64,000 bases of DNA from Rhizophlyctis rosea (GCA_027596075.1 JADGJC010000027.1:124282-188281); one strand, 5' to 3'. Counted from the stretch's first letter, positions 11,506 to 26,885 are shown. The notes: a model not told the origin generated them from the letters alone. Translations and numbers: made by a program.

Positions 11506-12646
11506 AATATGCTTCGAAGCGGATACCCTGGAATATCCTTCATGAGTATTTTTGTGCGAGACTCTTAGACTTCATTATTCAGTGTTGCCGATGGATTGAA
11601 ACGTTGATCCAGGATTGGGGAAGCTGATTTATTTGGTTTCTTCCTCTTATGTAACAATGCATGTCTACTACAGTTTTTGGGAGATATTCTGAGGTCTGTG
11701 TGAGGAGTGGTGTTCAAAGATTGGGACGTGGTCTCTGGGACTTCTTGAGGATGTGAGCTGAGGGAACCTGGTTGGTTTTGGCGACGGGGAGTGGGTTGAT
11801 GGAGATGGCAGTGTTGGGGTTAGGCTTGTGGCTGTACGTAGATTTGGACCAGGGCGGGTTTTTGATAATTTCGGCCGCCGGGGTATCATACGGGAGTGTG
11901 GATTTCCTGGGGAGAGAGGGTGTCATTGGTCAAAAATGTCACTTCAGATCTGCTCCCAAAGAAAGATAGTATGCCCCTCCGATTCACAGCTTTCGTAACT
12001 CCCCCCATGCCGTTTGAGTTTGGGCGGTGTGAACTTACCCATCATTAAAAGTCACGTCTGCCCACCGCAAAAGCTCCTCCAACTTTGTATCTCTAATCCA
12101 TTGAAAACTTCGGTTTGCCATCTTGAATCGATTGTACTAAAGGTATGAGAGGTGTCGTGGAGGGAATCTGTATTTAATGGAAAGATAAAGCCACCTGTTT
12201 TGTGAGGCCCCATCCAACATTTCATCCAGATCACAGCTGTACATCCCGACCTTTCTAGAAAAGGATCGCCAGCGCTGCAGCAGGGATTGAAACAAACAAC
12301 CATTTGACATATGCCCTGACCAAAGCCGAAGTGACTAGCGGATGCACTTCGCAATATGATTCCGGAAGTGGCTAGTTTGAGATGGAGAGTGGTTCTGCAT
12401 TATTGCATGTGACTATACCATCGCTGGCTGTCAATGGCGGTTACGAGTCGTTTGGCAGCGCCAGAAACACCATGTTGTGGCAGATGAGCGTCTGGCTTCC
12501 TTGGACTAGAGCAGCACTGCATCTTGAGCTATATGAACCCAATCATTCCCAAAAATTGATGAAGTAAATACAAAAAAAAATACATGGCCAACTACCAAAG
12601 GGTGGTCCAAACCCCACTAACCCCATCACCCTTCCACTATCCGAAC

Positions 12647-14132
12647 CTACGCAAACATCTTCGCATAAGCCCTCTTCTCCTTCTCCTGCCTATCCTTAAT
12701 CCCCTTCTGCACAACCGCCAACTCCCTCTGAATAAGCTTATCCTCCGGACTAATCTTCAGTGCCTCCTTCAAATCCTCCACCGCAGCTTCCTGCTCGTGG
12801 ATCTTGGATCTCGCTTGACCGCGCCGGAAGAGGGCTTTGCATCGGTCTGTTGGGGTGACGGCCAATTCGGAGTTGGAGGAAAGGGTGGAGGCGAGGGAGA
12901 GGACGCGGTTGGCGGATTCGGCGGCTTCGGACCAGGTTTGCGTTTTGAGGAGGGACTGTTTTTGATGTCGGCGTTAGTGTTGCGGATGGGAAGCAAGAAC
13001 GGATAAGCAAGTTCGCGATCCATTACCATTGAGCGGTTCAACAACGACGAGACTTTGGTAGAGAAGTAAGTCGTCTTCTGCTCAATCGTCAGCTCCGCCA
13101 AATCCTCTGGCGCCGGATGGAGCGCGTCCAGATATCTAATCGCCTTGGCGTACTTCTCGCTCGCCGCGGCATAGTCTCCCTTCTTAAACAAATCGTTCCC
13201 AAACACTTTGATCTCCCCCGAGATTTTGAGCAGCTCGTCGGGTTCCTTTTCGCTTGGAAGGTCCTCAGGGTATTCTTCGTAGGGGTCTCCGTCCGCAGGA
13301 ACCGGGACGCCGTCATCTTGGCCTTCGGCTAGTTCGCCGCAATCAGCGATGACAACGTCTTGGAGGGGGCGGTCGGAGCTGTTGGTGGGGAGGTTTTCAA
13401 TTTTGCGGACGATGGACATGCCCTTCATTGTGAGATGTATCTCAGTATCTCTCATTCCTCATGTAATTCGTAACTTGCACCAACCTTGACCACTCGTCCA
13501 AAAACTACGTGCTTTCCATCCAGATGTGGCGTGGCGACGGTTGTGATGAAGAACTGACTGTTTCGTGGTCAACACGTTGGGACCTCAGAATATCATTCGC
13601 GGACTGCCATTCTCACCTTCCGTTTGTCCCAGGTCCTGCATTGGCCATACTCAAAAGGCCGGCCTTAGTGTGCTTTAGCTCGAAGTTCTCATCCGCAAAC
13701 TTCTCGCCGTAAATACTTTCACCGCCGGTGCCGTTTCCGTCCGTGAAGTCTGATCTCAAAAAAGCAATTCATTCATGAGCATTTGTTCCACAGACGAGAA
13801 CAGCTCAAGCGAAACGTTCCAGAACATACCTCCTCCTTGCAACATGAACTGCTTGATAACGCGGTGGAAAATACTGCCCTTGTACGAAAGAGGGATCCCA
13901 CGCGTTTTGGACGTCTCGGTGCCCACACAAAGGACGCGGAAGTTTTCGGCAGTCTTGGGAACGACATCTTTGAATAGTTCAAAGACTATGCGACCTGCGG
14001 GTTTGCTGTCGATAGTAATGTCGAAGAATGTGCGAGGGCTGGGAGAGCGAATAGGCGGTCAGTTTGAACCGCAATGAGCTATGACAACACTCCCAGGGTC
14101 ACATACTTTGTCATATTGTCCGCTTGAAGCAT
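12647..14132 (-). CDS. CPR6: CYP40-type cyclophilin (PPIase plus TPR), Hsp90 co-chaperone
   Basis: Six exons, with ATG at 14132 and stop at 12647. Exon 1 is only 26 nt. The product has an N-terminal cyclophilin domain ([39 protein letters not shown]) and a C-terminal TPR domain ending in a basic helix. [12 protein letters not shown] carries His where cyclophilin A has Trp, the usual CYP40 state linked to weak cyclosporin binding. Family knowledge: Cpr6/CYP40 isomerises prolyl bonds and docks on the Hsp90 MEEVD tail through its TPRs, in the cytosol or nucleus. A GTAAACAAA motif lies about 75 bp upstream at 14209. It is divergent from the Stc1-domain gene. Confidence 0.93.
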
Positions 14133-14199
14133 GGTAGAGGAGGTAGAAGCTGGTGTGCTGGGGCCAACGTTGTGATCTTCTCAGATCGTTATATGTATG

Positions 14200-14218
14200 C
14201 TTGGGAAAGTAAACAAAG
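14200..14218 (-). promoter_or_regulatory. Extended TTTGTTTAC promoter motif upstream of CYP40
   Basis: In gene orientation it reads CTTTGTTTACTTTCCCAAGC. It lies about 70 bp upstream of the CYP40 start. Nearly the same sequence, with a 2-nt insertion, precedes the DUF3128 gene at 20229-20249. The core GTAAACAAA fits forkhead factors. Confidence 0.45.
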
Positions 14219-14696
14219 CGGACGTGAGGAGAAACTGGTGGAAGCTTGGTAGTGGATGAGTCACGATGAATCTCCCTCGGAGAGTGCTGCGGAATATGGC
14301 GTCAGCAACATCATTGAATGTGCAGTGCCACCATCTCATCCCACGCCTGGCCTGCACAGGGCCTGCAGTGCCCTGCACAACAGGGTTTCCCATTCCCACG
14401 GTAGTCACGGTGCTTGCGGGAGGGTTTCAACTTGGTGGCATGACAAAAACCCCGCCTTCAATTACTGCGCTTCTGAGTGGCACACATTGTTTGTCTTCCT
14501 GCATACTTCCCGCCCTCTTCTTTCTTCCATCCACTTTCCTTCAAGAAGCAAGCTCATCGAGCATATCAAGTCAAACCTTCCACTTCAACAACTTCCGAAG
14601 CGCCCAAAGCTTCGTCTCCATACCTAGCAACTCACACGTTACTCGTCCGCTATACACACTCACCGCTTCCACCAAACACCACAAACTACCTCAGTC

Positions 14697-15622
14697 ATGT
14701 CCAACAAACCATACTGGGCCAGGTCAAACGCAGCCGCGGGCGCTAACCGGCAGGGCACGAAGGTATGGCACATAGAACACCCTTAACAAAACCTTGACCT
14801 TGATGCAATGTCGTTATCCGCTGCTAACACTGCTTTGCGTCTTCCACAGGGCTGTCCAGACACCTGGTGGTGCGACAACTGCAACAGGGACCTTCCTCTC
14901 TCCTCGTTCTCCAACACCCAGATGGAGAAAGTCCTCGAAGCCCACCACAACATGGAAGAAGTGCGCGCCGGCTACGTCGATGGGAAGTTCGTCGGGATGG
15001 CCCAAGCCAAACGTGATGCCAAGGCCAAGAAGGTTCATGCGACTTGCCTCCAGTGCACGCCCAAGCAGGTGGGTTTCGTGGTTCAGTTGTAGGTTGGAGT
15101 TATCCGTCCCGGCACGGTTTGATGATGATGTGCGTGATGGGGACACATCTGGCGATGCATTTCGTAGCTCGACGCCAATACATCATGAGGAGTCGGAATT
15201 GATGATTATGCAAACGGAGTTGATGAATGCACTCACTTTCATTTCGTCGAACAGGTCGAAAAAATTACCTGCATCATCTGTCGCAAGACCAAGCCCCTCG
15301 ACAAATTCAGCAAGGCCCAACGCCGCATGGCGGCCAAAGACAACGGTACGGTCCAAGCTTCAATCAGTTACTTCGACACAACTTTCTGCATTTCAAACAC
15401 TCATCAACTTCCCTAACTACAGGCGCCCGCTGCCTCGAATGCGTCAAACTCCGCGAAGACCTCGACTGGGTCCAAAACGAAGAACCAGGCACAATCCGCT
15501 ACGAACACTTCCTCAAAGAAGACGACGCAAACGACGCCGACCTCGATGCCGCCTTGGACGGTGACAACTCCCGTCCCGGAAAGAAGTCCAAGGAGCCCGA
15601 GGTGTTCTTGCCGCCGTTTTGA
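14697..15622 (+). CDS. Stc1-domain protein
   Basis: Exons 14697-14762, 14850-15068, 15255-15345 and 15423-15622 give 191 residues. The pattern is that of Stc1 domains: WWCDNC, later CLQC, then ITCIICRKTK with DKFSKAQRR, and ARCLECVKLRED. Together these form paired zinc-binding CxxC motifs, and an acidic tail follows. In fission yeast Stc1 links RNAi (Ago1) to the Clr4 histone methyltransferase complex. Many fungi carry Stc1-domain proteins whose role is unknown, so a heterochromatin role here is inference. All exon joins keep the frame. Confidence 0.8.
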
Positions 15623-15628
15623 AGAATC

Positions 15629-15648
15629 TGTGTGTGTGTGTGTGTGTG
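15629..15648. repeat. (TG)n microsatellite
   Basis: Ten TG dinucleotides follow the stop codon of the Stc1-domain gene and probably lie in its 3' UTR. Confidence 0.9.
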
Positions 15649-16109
15649 CAACGAAAGCGAGCTTTGCTGGTGTTATTTGAATTGGGGGGGGTTATTTGCA
15701 GTAAATGGGAAAGCATTTTCCGGGGTATATTTATTTGGGAGTTCTTGCATTATCTCGCTTTGTCTCTGCAGGGTTGCACAGTTGTTGCTTTGTGATCATA
15801 TGCACGTTGGAGTTGCAGGCATGCTGTAGATGGGGGAAAAGGTGTAGATGGGTGGGTGGGAATGTAGCAACTTAGCATTTGGCGGTGGGAAGGGGTGGGG
15901 TTCGGTGCATCATCAAAAATATTTGCATATTTAACCAATATATCGTGGATAACTCTTCAAAACACATCGGCTACATCCCACTAAACCCATATCATCACCA
16001 TCTTACTTCCGCATACCAAAAATATAATAAAATACATAAAGCTACTCGGGGAATTCCACACATAAGAACTACCATACGGGTCACCACCCCGTCACCACTT
16101 CCCAGTCCA
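15649..16109. other. Convergent 3' spacer between the Stc1-domain gene and ADE5,7
   Basis: The sequence is AT-rich and noncoding in appearance. Nothing else is seen. Confidence 0.4.
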
Positions 16110-19236
<3,127 letters not shown>

Positions 19237-19387
19237 CGTTACGACTAGATGAGCTTGTTATGGCGAGTTGTGGGTGCGAAACAGTACGGGATGAGGGCAA
19301 GAAGAGCAGTGTTAGGGTGTCCAAAAATTGCCAAAAAATTCGCGCGTTCCTCCTGAATGACTCAAGCCACAATATAAGCCACATCAT

Positions 19388-19396
19388 GTAAACAAA
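19388..19396 (-). promoter_or_regulatory. TTTGTTTAC motif upstream of ADE5,7
   Basis: The plus strand reads GTAAACAAA. It lies 152 bp upstream of the ADE5,7 start, in the same orientation as the motifs before CYP40 and the DUF3128 gene. Confidence 0.4.
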
Positions 19397-19616
19397 GTGG
19401 GCATTATGGTCCCCTACTATTTAAATATTTACATTAAGTCTAATGATATGGTACACGGATGTTATTGGGAACCGCTGCTTCAAGACATTGGGAATTAGCA
19501 GCTTCTAGCGGAGAGATAGAGTCGTGGTTGAATATGTGTGGGCGTGAACAGGAAGCAACTTCCTTGTGCGTGGGATGTGATTTAAGTCTTCGATGATGAG
19601 ATATAGGAAGGATCGC

Positions 19617-20188
19617 TCAGACAGGTGGTGGGAAGTTTGGAGGAGGTTTTGTTCGTAGCTGTGAGTGGTGAACGGACGTTGAAGGGCATGGAAAGCGGAT
19701 GCATACTTATAAAGGAGAACCAACCTGCCAAACCGATTGGGAAGGTCTTTCCCGTATCTTCTTCTCGTACTTGGCCTCCTCGCGTTCTCGCATTTGCCTC
19801 TGCAAACATTCGCGTAGAGGTTCAGAGAGAAGAGCAGAAACTGTTGCAAAGCGACTCTGTCTATTACCTGTGCTTCCTCATCCCGCATTCCCTTCATCTT
19901 CATGCAAAATTGTAGGTCGGCATACGCCTGCGTGCAGTCTCTCATTTTACCGTATCGGTAGTAGTTCTTTATTTGCGGAAGGGGCGCTATGTTTAGGGGA
20001 AAGCAAGAATCAGTCTCGATAGCAAGCTTTGGGCATGAACTGCATCGCGGAGCAAACGGCGGGAACGCACTCATGCACAGTTGAATCTGGTCAAAAGCCT
20101 GCTTGACACTACAGGAATATCGTTTCTCCTCCTCCTCCACTAGTGATGGTTCTGCGACCTTGCTATGGGTCTCTGCCGCTATCGTCAT
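19617..20188 (-). CDS. DUF3128-family small protein
   Basis: Exons 20071-20188, 19868-19986, 19725-19799 and 19617-19658 join to 117 residues. The pattern fits the DUF3128 family: AFDQIQLC, then Q-x3-YYRYG, K-x-RDC and DLQFCMKMKGM, giving spaced cysteines, followed by an EREEAKYEKK helix and a Trp near the end. Some family members are linked to mitochondria or, in animals, to the PANTS protein. No enzymatic function is established, and I infer none. An extended TTTGTTTAC motif lies 40-60 bp before the start codon. Confidence 0.75.
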
Positions 20189-20228
20189 TGTTGTGCGCCT
20201 ACTTATCGTTATCGTGAAAAGATGGCTG

Positions 20229-20249
20229 CTTGGGAAAGAGTAAACAAAG
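20229..20249 (-). promoter_or_regulatory. Extended TTTGTTTAC promoter motif upstream of the DUF3128 gene
   Basis: In gene orientation it is CTTTGTTTACTC followed by TTTCCCAAGC, the same as the CYP40 motif apart from two inserted bases. It lies 40-60 bp from the start codon. Confidence 0.45.
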
Positions 20250-21027
20250 GATGCATTTGGATGGTCTGATTCAGGCCGTGATATGAAGAGTCGAGGTTGA
20301 TGTGGCTTGGCGGGGCTGCAGCCCTGGGACCCACGCGGCCACGGCACGTAATCACCGTGTTCCATACTATTAACTGTCAGCTATGCAACTCCATATCATG
20401 GTTGCGCCTATAGATCCTTTGATGACCTGCGTAAATGACGAGTTTGAAATGAAGGGCAGTCCTCAGGCCACCACAGGCCATTGCCTCAACCCCAATCGTC
20501 TTCACCAAGGGCAATTTACGCGTCTCAGTTCGAGGCTCTGCGTTACCGTGTGAGCTTGCCATTCTGCAAGGCGGACGTGGAAGCGCTTGGCAATGCCACG
20601 TCTACCAGTTGCGGGGTTCAGCTTGGTTAAGGCTGAGTGGTACATCTGTGGAGGTGGAAGATGGCAGTGTTGCCGGGGAGAAATGAAATCGCTGTATTCT
20701 CTGCAGCGGAGGGTGGTCCACCAGTCGTAAATTATCGACGGCGCACCCACCTTGACGAAGAATCTGCAAAGACCCAAGATGTGCTTCACGCTTGTGCGTT
20801 TTGTTAACCAGTTTGCTTGTGCCATGTTCATGGGCATTGCACTCTTCCGACATACCCTATCACTCCTTCAGTGAACATCAACATCTCCCCCATCGAATTC
20901 GGAATAAAATGGTTCTAATATACAATAAAACTGTGTTCCAAGCTCATAGCATTACATATATGTCTACATATACAATGATAAGGAAAGCACGTTCTCCTTC
21001 CCTGAAGCTATTTATTTACATCCCAGT
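20249..21027. other. Spacer between the DUF3128 gene and the dioxygenase gene
   Basis: A 111-codon minus-strand frame at 20502-20837 has no recognisable motif and no splice partner. I do not call it a gene. Confidence 0.35.
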
Positions 21028-22494
21028 CTATGCACATAACTTAACATCCTCCGGTGACGGACCCACAGGCTCATCCGAAGCAGCCAGATTGCACTGATGG
21101 AATGCCCTAACCTGATCCGGTGCAAAAGCCCCCACAACGGAATGAAGGACACCGCGGTTATGAAAAATCACGAAATCCTTTTCTTTCCAGTCATGCGGAT
21201 AGACCAACTGCAAGCCATGGGGGTTGATCAGTGTACTGCAGTAAAAAAACAAATGAGTACAGAAAAAGACGTACCTTGGGTGCAATCGCAGGCCGCTGCA
21301 TTTTATACAGGAGATCCCGTACTTCCTTGAGGTCAGTAAGATGTGCGCCATCAGGGTATAATGCGCCTTCCCTTGATGCGCCCTCTGGAAGTGGGTCGAT
21401 GATCAACTCCTTGACTGCACACGGATGTACTTGGAAGTGCAACGCTCCGGTAACAGGGTTCTTCCATGCCTGTTGATGTTTACATTTTAGCACGTTTTGA
21501 GAGGATCAAAAATCAGTCGAAAGGAAGAATAAAGACCACGCCTACCAGAGGATATACCTTCACCTTTTCCTCTACCCACGCCGGCACATCCTCCAACGGC
21601 AACTCCTTCCCCTCGCTCTCGATAGCCAATCCCGTGCTGTGCGCAGCCGCCGGTGCCATCCATACATAAGGGTGGGGCGCATATTTCACCTTTGCTCTGA
21701 CCGCAACGCTTTTCAAATCTTTCGGCAAGATATCGAACATCGTTTTTCCAGATACAAAAGCTGTCGTTCCCAATGGTACGGGCAGCTCATCACCCGTACC
21801 GTCGTCGTACCAACATGTTTGAAAGGGCCCTGATGGGACACTGATTGCATAGAGGGTTGTGACTTTTGGTGGGGAGAGATCGTACAGTGCAGCGTCAATG
21901 TGCCAGCGGTAGAAGCGCGTAGCTCCTGCTGCCTCATCTTCTGGCGATACTTTGGTTTTGTGGAAAGTGTGGTGGGAGGGGTGTTTTAGTGCTGCTTGTT
22001 CTATCCCTTCATGGTTGTAGACCATGCCGTTGCCAATTAGTTGGACTTGTGGGACACGCGGGATGGTTTTGAGATCGGGGTGTAGGATGGATTTCTTTGT
22101 TGAACCGGTTTTGTTGTTGCCGTGACCATAGGATTCTGATGCGGGGTCGAATGCCTGAGGTCGGAATGGAAATGAATACACTGGCCAACGCATGTTGGTG
22201 GATGAGGAAAAAGCCCCTGAATGTTTACCTTCGTGAATGCATACTGCTGCTCAGGTGTCATATTCGCGTTCCGGAAAAGTAATGCATCGTACTAAAAGCA
22301 AGGACCGTCAATGCGAGCCGGAACATTCTACAATGCACTCAGTATCTCACCTTGTAGAGGAGCTCTTCGATGATAGCAAAATCGGATTTAGACAAGTTGC
22401 CAGGGTCCACGCCGACGACCTCCCGCCCAAAGTCGACAAACTTGGAGGGATCGGCTGAAGGAGGGAGCGGCAACGGGATCGCTTCGATTGTCAT
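21028..22494 (-). CDS. TauD/TfdA-family 2OG-Fe(II) dioxygenase, xanthine dioxygenase-like
   Basis: Exons 22351-22494, 22229-22291, 21546-22154, 21275-21469 and 21028-21207 give 396 residues with every phase consistent. The iron ligands are visible as H-x-D in RWHIDAALYD and a distal His in HNRGVLHSVVGAF. The Arg of DQVRAFHQCNL is placed to bind 2-oxoglutarate. The C-terminal wording (YPHDW, FHNRGVLHSVVGAF, QCNLAAS) looks most like fungal XanA, which oxidises xanthine to uric acid. Sulfonate or other TauD substrates remain possible. The start at 22494 is preferred over an in-frame ATG 33 bp upstream. It lies near the purine gene ADE5,7. Confidence 0.75.
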
Positions 22495-24233
22495 GGTTGA
22501 GGTAGGGATGTGGGTAGGATACAGCAAACGGTGTCAATCGAGGATGTTGAGCACATCGCGAGACTTATGTATTCATGGAGCACCCTGAGCGTTCATGAGG
22601 ACACGATTCTGAAGGGTGGGGAATGGCGATAAGGTTCGGTCCAGAACTGTGGCGCTCCTTTGAAAACTGTGCCTGCAACGGCACAGTCAAGCTCCAGTCT
22701 CTTGGCGCCAACCATCACCCAAATATCTTTTACCCGAATCGGACCGATAAATCCGTATCGGGGTCCTGATTCATCCGCATCAGGGGAAGGTGTAGAAGCA
22801 GAAGGAAATGTTCAGTGGTAGACAAGTACACTACTTCAGAATGAGGTTAACATGGTACATGAGTCTGAGACGGTCGACAGCCTATGTGGCTCTGTAAACC
22901 CAATTGCTCTTGGAGTCCTGCTCCCGTCACACAGTCATTTGAAGGGGTGAAACTGGCTAACTGGGTATCGGCCGCTGTTCCGGCATCTCGCAACGTTCAA
23001 GAAATGTCAATACATTAGTTCGATTTTCAAATCTATTTACATATATATCGCTTTCAGGATCCGGGAACAGTGCTAACGGATTGGATTATGCGGTATGACC
23101 TAAATGCCAACACAGAGATGCACGATCAGCCACACCAAGAAACAAAGACACGGTTTCCCCCTTTTCAAGTTCACCCCTTACCGTCTTCTTTGGTTTCGTC
23201 TTCCGCATCCGTTTCGTTCCCCAAATGTTGAAGTTGCACAGAGCAGGGACATTTTGCGCATCCACGGTGCTGTCTTTTTGGTCATGATGCAGAAGCGGGA
23301 TGAGCGAATCGTCCGTATGAGGCGTCCATGCTGGGTCAGTGGCGACCACAAGGTTTGGGAAGAGAGAGCGGAAGTATTGAAGGGGGTTGCTGCCTTGGTG
23401 GGGGTGGGATTTGGTCATTGTTCTGCCAATGGTGGCGTTTGGGTATTGCTAGTCGGAACAAAGTTTCGCAAAGCAATCTGTACTCCAAATTGCTAAAGGT
23501 CAAATTGAGCGACAATGGCTCGCAGATGTCCTTGAAGCTCAATGGGGCAAATTCCAAATGAAATGAAATGAAAAATTCGAAGTGATCGGAAGATCGATAT
23601 CTATACCAAGGTTTAACTTTCTATCAGACCCGGACAGTGTGTACAGTCAAGGCACTGGAGCTTTATCCACTTCAGGGAACATCATGGAACCCTTGACAGT
23701 TCTTCTTTTTCTGATGGAGACGTTGCCGTGAACCAGTGACAACCACAGCTTGACCCCTACGTTTGGTCCACGATGACTGTGTGTATTCTTTTGTATGACA
23801 GCTGCAAATAGAGTCAACGCACTCTAATCATCAGTGTTATCCATCCCCGCACATATTTGACTTTGAGAGTTTGAACGGATTGCACTAATTCTTTCGAAGG
23901 GACTATCTTCTTGTAAGTTTTCCATCCAATACCGCAGCGCGTCTGCTACGCCACAGGGTCCTACAGCTCAATGATGTCAACCGGTTGGAGCCACAATTGC
24001 GGTCGCGTGGTGTCTCGCTCGTGTGCCAAATCACAGAATATTCTTTCTCTGTTACACCTCAACTTCCTACATTCCTAAGTTTCCTGCATCGGCAACGGTG
24101 CACGCTGGATAACATAACATCGAAGCGCCACATATTGAATCCTGTGCTGAATTGCACCCCGTAACACTTCACCTTTCCACTTCGTCAGCCGTTCAAACTC
24201 GCCTGCTCTCGCCACCGTCTTTCCCTCGCCACG
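22495..24233. other. Spacer with one weak coding candidate
   Basis: Apart from the weak candidate at 23086-23557 I see no gene, RNA or clear repeat in this 1.7-kb stretch. Confidence 0.35.
23086..23557 (-). CDS. Weak hypothetical protein candidate
   Basis: Two overlapping minus-strand frames could join: one beginning MEFAPLSFKDICEPL, the other containing FPNLVVATDPAWTPHTDD and a basic KRMRKTKPKK patch. No clean splice pair joining them was found and no family was recognised. It may be spurious. Confidence 0.2.
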
Positions 24234-24824
24234 ATGACTTCACTCCACTCCCAAGTTAGCCATAACCACCCACCATCCTTCTTCCAACGAAAAGTCATCC
24301 TCCCATTCAAAGAAGCCCTCCGCGCCGGCATAACCCCACCCCGCCTCGCACTCACCGTCTCCCTCGGAATAACTCTCGGCCTCTTCCCCATCTTTGGTCT
24401 CACCACCGTCCTATGTTTCGCCGCGGCATGGTATCTAAACCTAAACCAACCCATAATCCAAGCAACGAACTTTCTCATGACGCCCCTCATGGTTGCCATG
24501 TCTATTCCTTTCATGCGGATAGGGGAGACTTTGACCGGACGAGAGCGTCTGACGCTCAGTCCCGCGGAATTAGCCAAACAGCTAAAGACGGAGGGCTTTG
24601 CGAAGGGGTTTGGGATGGCGTTTGGGGGGTTAGCATGTGCGGCGTTGGGGTGGGCGATTGTTGCGGGACCGCTGGGGTGGTCGCTTTATGTTGGGTTGAA
24701 GCCGGTGATGAGGAAAGTGCTCGCGAAGCGGAAAGACGTTGTCCAGATGGATCCGATAGAGTTAGAGGAACCGCTATTGTCTAGATCCTCATCCAGACAC
24801 TCAATCAACTCCCGGGATGACTGA
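24234..24824 (+). CDS. DUF2062-family integral membrane protein
   Basis: A single exon of 196 codons, unusual here because most neighbours are split. The central region reads ALTVSLGITLGLFPIFGLTT, then a hydrophobic stretch, LNQPIIQATNFLMTPL, and a Gly/Ala-rich segment (GMAFGGLACAALGWAIVAGPLGW). This is the DUF2062 pattern, with about three membrane-spanning helices. The C-terminus is Ser/Arg-rich. DUF2062 proteins are common in bacteria and occur in some eukaryotes; biochemical function is not established. No signal peptide is evident. Confidence 0.75.
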   Translation: MTSLHSQVSHNHPPSFFQRKVILPFKEALRAGITPPRLALTVSLGITLGLFPIFGLTTVLCFAAAWYLNLNQPIIQATNFLMTPLMVAMSIPFMRIGETLTGRERLTLSPAELAKQLKTEGFAKGFGMAFGGLACAALGWAIVAGPLGWSLYVGLKPVMRKVLAKRKDVVQMDPIELEEPLLSRSSSRHSINSRDD

Positions 24825-25262
24825 ATGAATGGCGGACGTTATTTGACTTGAGGAGGCATCATGTAGACGCTGTGTAAGCTGTCGCTGGCGTTTTTGTCGG
24901 GGTGGGTTTTTTGGGCCGGGAATGAACATCTATGACTGTATTATGTAGCCTCGTAGCCCCAGTCAGCACCTCACGTAGTAGCATTCGATGATTCTGGGAT
25001 AATCAGTGTCGCTGGGCGATAATCGATTTAGTTGATAACTGTTCATCATCCATAAACCTTTCATTCATGTAAATTACTTTTCCCCATATCGGATTCTATA
25101 CCTCAGAATGTTCCGTTTCCTCTTGGCGACGCATGCGGCGTGGTGAAAGTGGGTGGACGGGTTTACATAGCCGTTGAAGCACGGCAATCATGCAAAACCA
25201 AGGATTGATGTGAAGGGTGAACTTGTGAATGTTGGGCCTTGGGGCTATTTTGGGACTTCTGA

Positions 25263-25271
25263 TTTGTTTAC
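25263..25271 (+). promoter_or_regulatory. TTTGTTTAC motif upstream of the IAH1-like gene
   Basis: It lies 110 bp upstream of the start codon, in gene orientation. It is the same 9-mer as before CYP40, ADE5,7 and the DUF3128 gene. Confidence 0.4.
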
Positions 25272-25380
25272 CTTCAACGCCACACCCACCACCCACAAGC
25301 TGGAATTTTCCCACACTTTCTCACGCAGTCATCTTCACAATCTGGAGCAGCAACGCTGGAGTAACGGCCGCCCCTCCACC

Positions 25381-26240
25381 ATGAGCGTCCAGGCACACTT
25401 TGCTTTCGATCAGTTCCTGCTGATTGGTGATTCTATAACGCAGGTACCTTGAGAAAACGTCGCACAATCGTTTGCCCAGTTGACTCACTCTCACTTCCCC
25501 CCGAAAAGCATGCCTTCAACCCCACCACTGGCGGCTGGGCTCTTCCCCTCCAATACCTTTACGCCCGCAAGGTCGACATCCTCAACCGCGGCCATTCTGG
25601 CTTCCAGTCCACCTGGCTCCGTCTCATTCTCCCCTCCCTCCTCCGCTCCACCCTCCCCGCCCTTTCAACAACATCCACCTCCCACCCACAACCCAAAATC
25701 CTCCTCGCAACCCTCTTCATAGGCGCCAACGACGCCTGCCTTTCGCACATAAACTCAAAATACCACGTCCCGCTAGAAACATATAAAGAAAACCTGCGAT
25801 CGATGGTAAAAGACCTAGAATCAGCCGTCGACCAAAAGCGTATCATCCTCATCACCCCACCGCCCGTAATCGACAACAAATGGGGTTCCCACTTAGCCGA
25901 AACAGGCCGCCCACTAGATAGAGGTTGGGAAACCACCCTTCCCTACCGAGTAGCATGTCTAGAACTCGCATCCAGCCTCTCCCTCCCGTGCATCGACACC
26001 TGGACGCTATTTCTCGGCGAGGACTTTCACACGCCGATTGATCAAGCGTCGTTAGATCAATACCTGTTAGATGGACTCCATCTCGCGCCGGAGGGAAACA
26101 GAAAGCTGTCTGAGAAGGTGTTGGAGGTTATTGAGCAAACGTGGCCGGAGATTGTGGCGGATCGGATAGATTTCGTCGTGCCGAGTCATTTTGATATTGA
26201 TAATGTGGATTTGGACAGGACGTTACTTAAGTTGAAATAG
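25381..26240 (+). CDS. IAH1: SGNH/GDSL hydrolase, isoamyl acetate-hydrolysing esterase type
   Basis: Exons 25381-25443 and 25509-26240 give 264 residues. The SGNH blocks are in order: LLIGDSITQ (nucleophile Ser, split right after by the intron), NRGHSGFQS (Gly block), FIGANDAC (Asn block) and DGLHLAPEGNRKL (Asp/His block). This order and length match yeast IAH1-like esterases, which hydrolyse acetate esters such as isoamyl acetate. No signal peptide is seen, so a cytosolic enzyme is likely. Confidence 0.88.
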
Positions 26241-26885
26241 AGATGTTCAGAATCCGGGCTATAGTTGATCCTCGTTACTCTGTGTCGGGACGCTTTGGCA
26301 GTATATTCAAGGATGGTTCCGGGAGGGAACGTGAGTGGGAAGGAAGTGGTTGTCTCTGTAGCGTCTGTGGACGACCCCATCGTGACGCAAACCACTCTTC
26401 CTTCAAGACCGAGGTATTGGCATTCTAATGCAGGTAACATTCAATGCTTGCATTGACCCAAAACAATAACTTAGCCGCAGCGTACACCATCCGGCATCAA
26501 CGCTTTTCCATCAACCACCACATTCAAAGTCGCATCAAAACCTCCCAATACGGATCCATTGCCCAACTCCCTTTTCTTCTGCAACATGCGAGCGTCACCA
26601 ATAAGTCAACAAAAGTACCCAAAGAGCTCCACTCGAACAATACCAAAACATATACTGTACACCTTCTTTTTTATTTTTATAATTTTTTATACAATGCTAT
26701 TCAACCTTCGTGATACTTCTGTGCTATGCTATTCGTGAAATTTATGCAAACAAGAATCCAAATGCTACGCAGGATTCTTCAACCCAGACACAAAATGAAA
26801 AGATTATACATGAAACATCCCCGCAAAAAAAAGAAACGCAAACATCCCTCTCTGAAAACCACCCCATGCATCTCCATGCTACCCA
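26241..26885. other. AT-rich convergent spacer
   Basis: It lies between the IAH1-like gene and the disrupted gene at 26886. A T-rich run sits near 26665-26690. No gene is seen. Confidence 0.4.

Larger units (their letters stand above)
9616..12646. other. Gene-poor region between HSP60 and CYP40
   Basis: Three kilobases lie between the 3' ends of two convergent genes. The open frames are short, lack family motifs and have no convincing splice structure. The region holds a long foldback (10981-11074) and a weak zf-RVT-like remnant (11290-11505), noted separately. Otherwise I see nothing that can be supported. Confidence 0.4.

Noticed and set aside
12880..12955. Suspected frameshift in the last CYP40 exon
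   Set aside because: Recounting the bases restored the frame through to the stop at 12647; the exon is intact.
20502..20837. A 111-codon minus-strand frame
   Set aside because: No recognisable motif and no neighbouring exon; probably chance.
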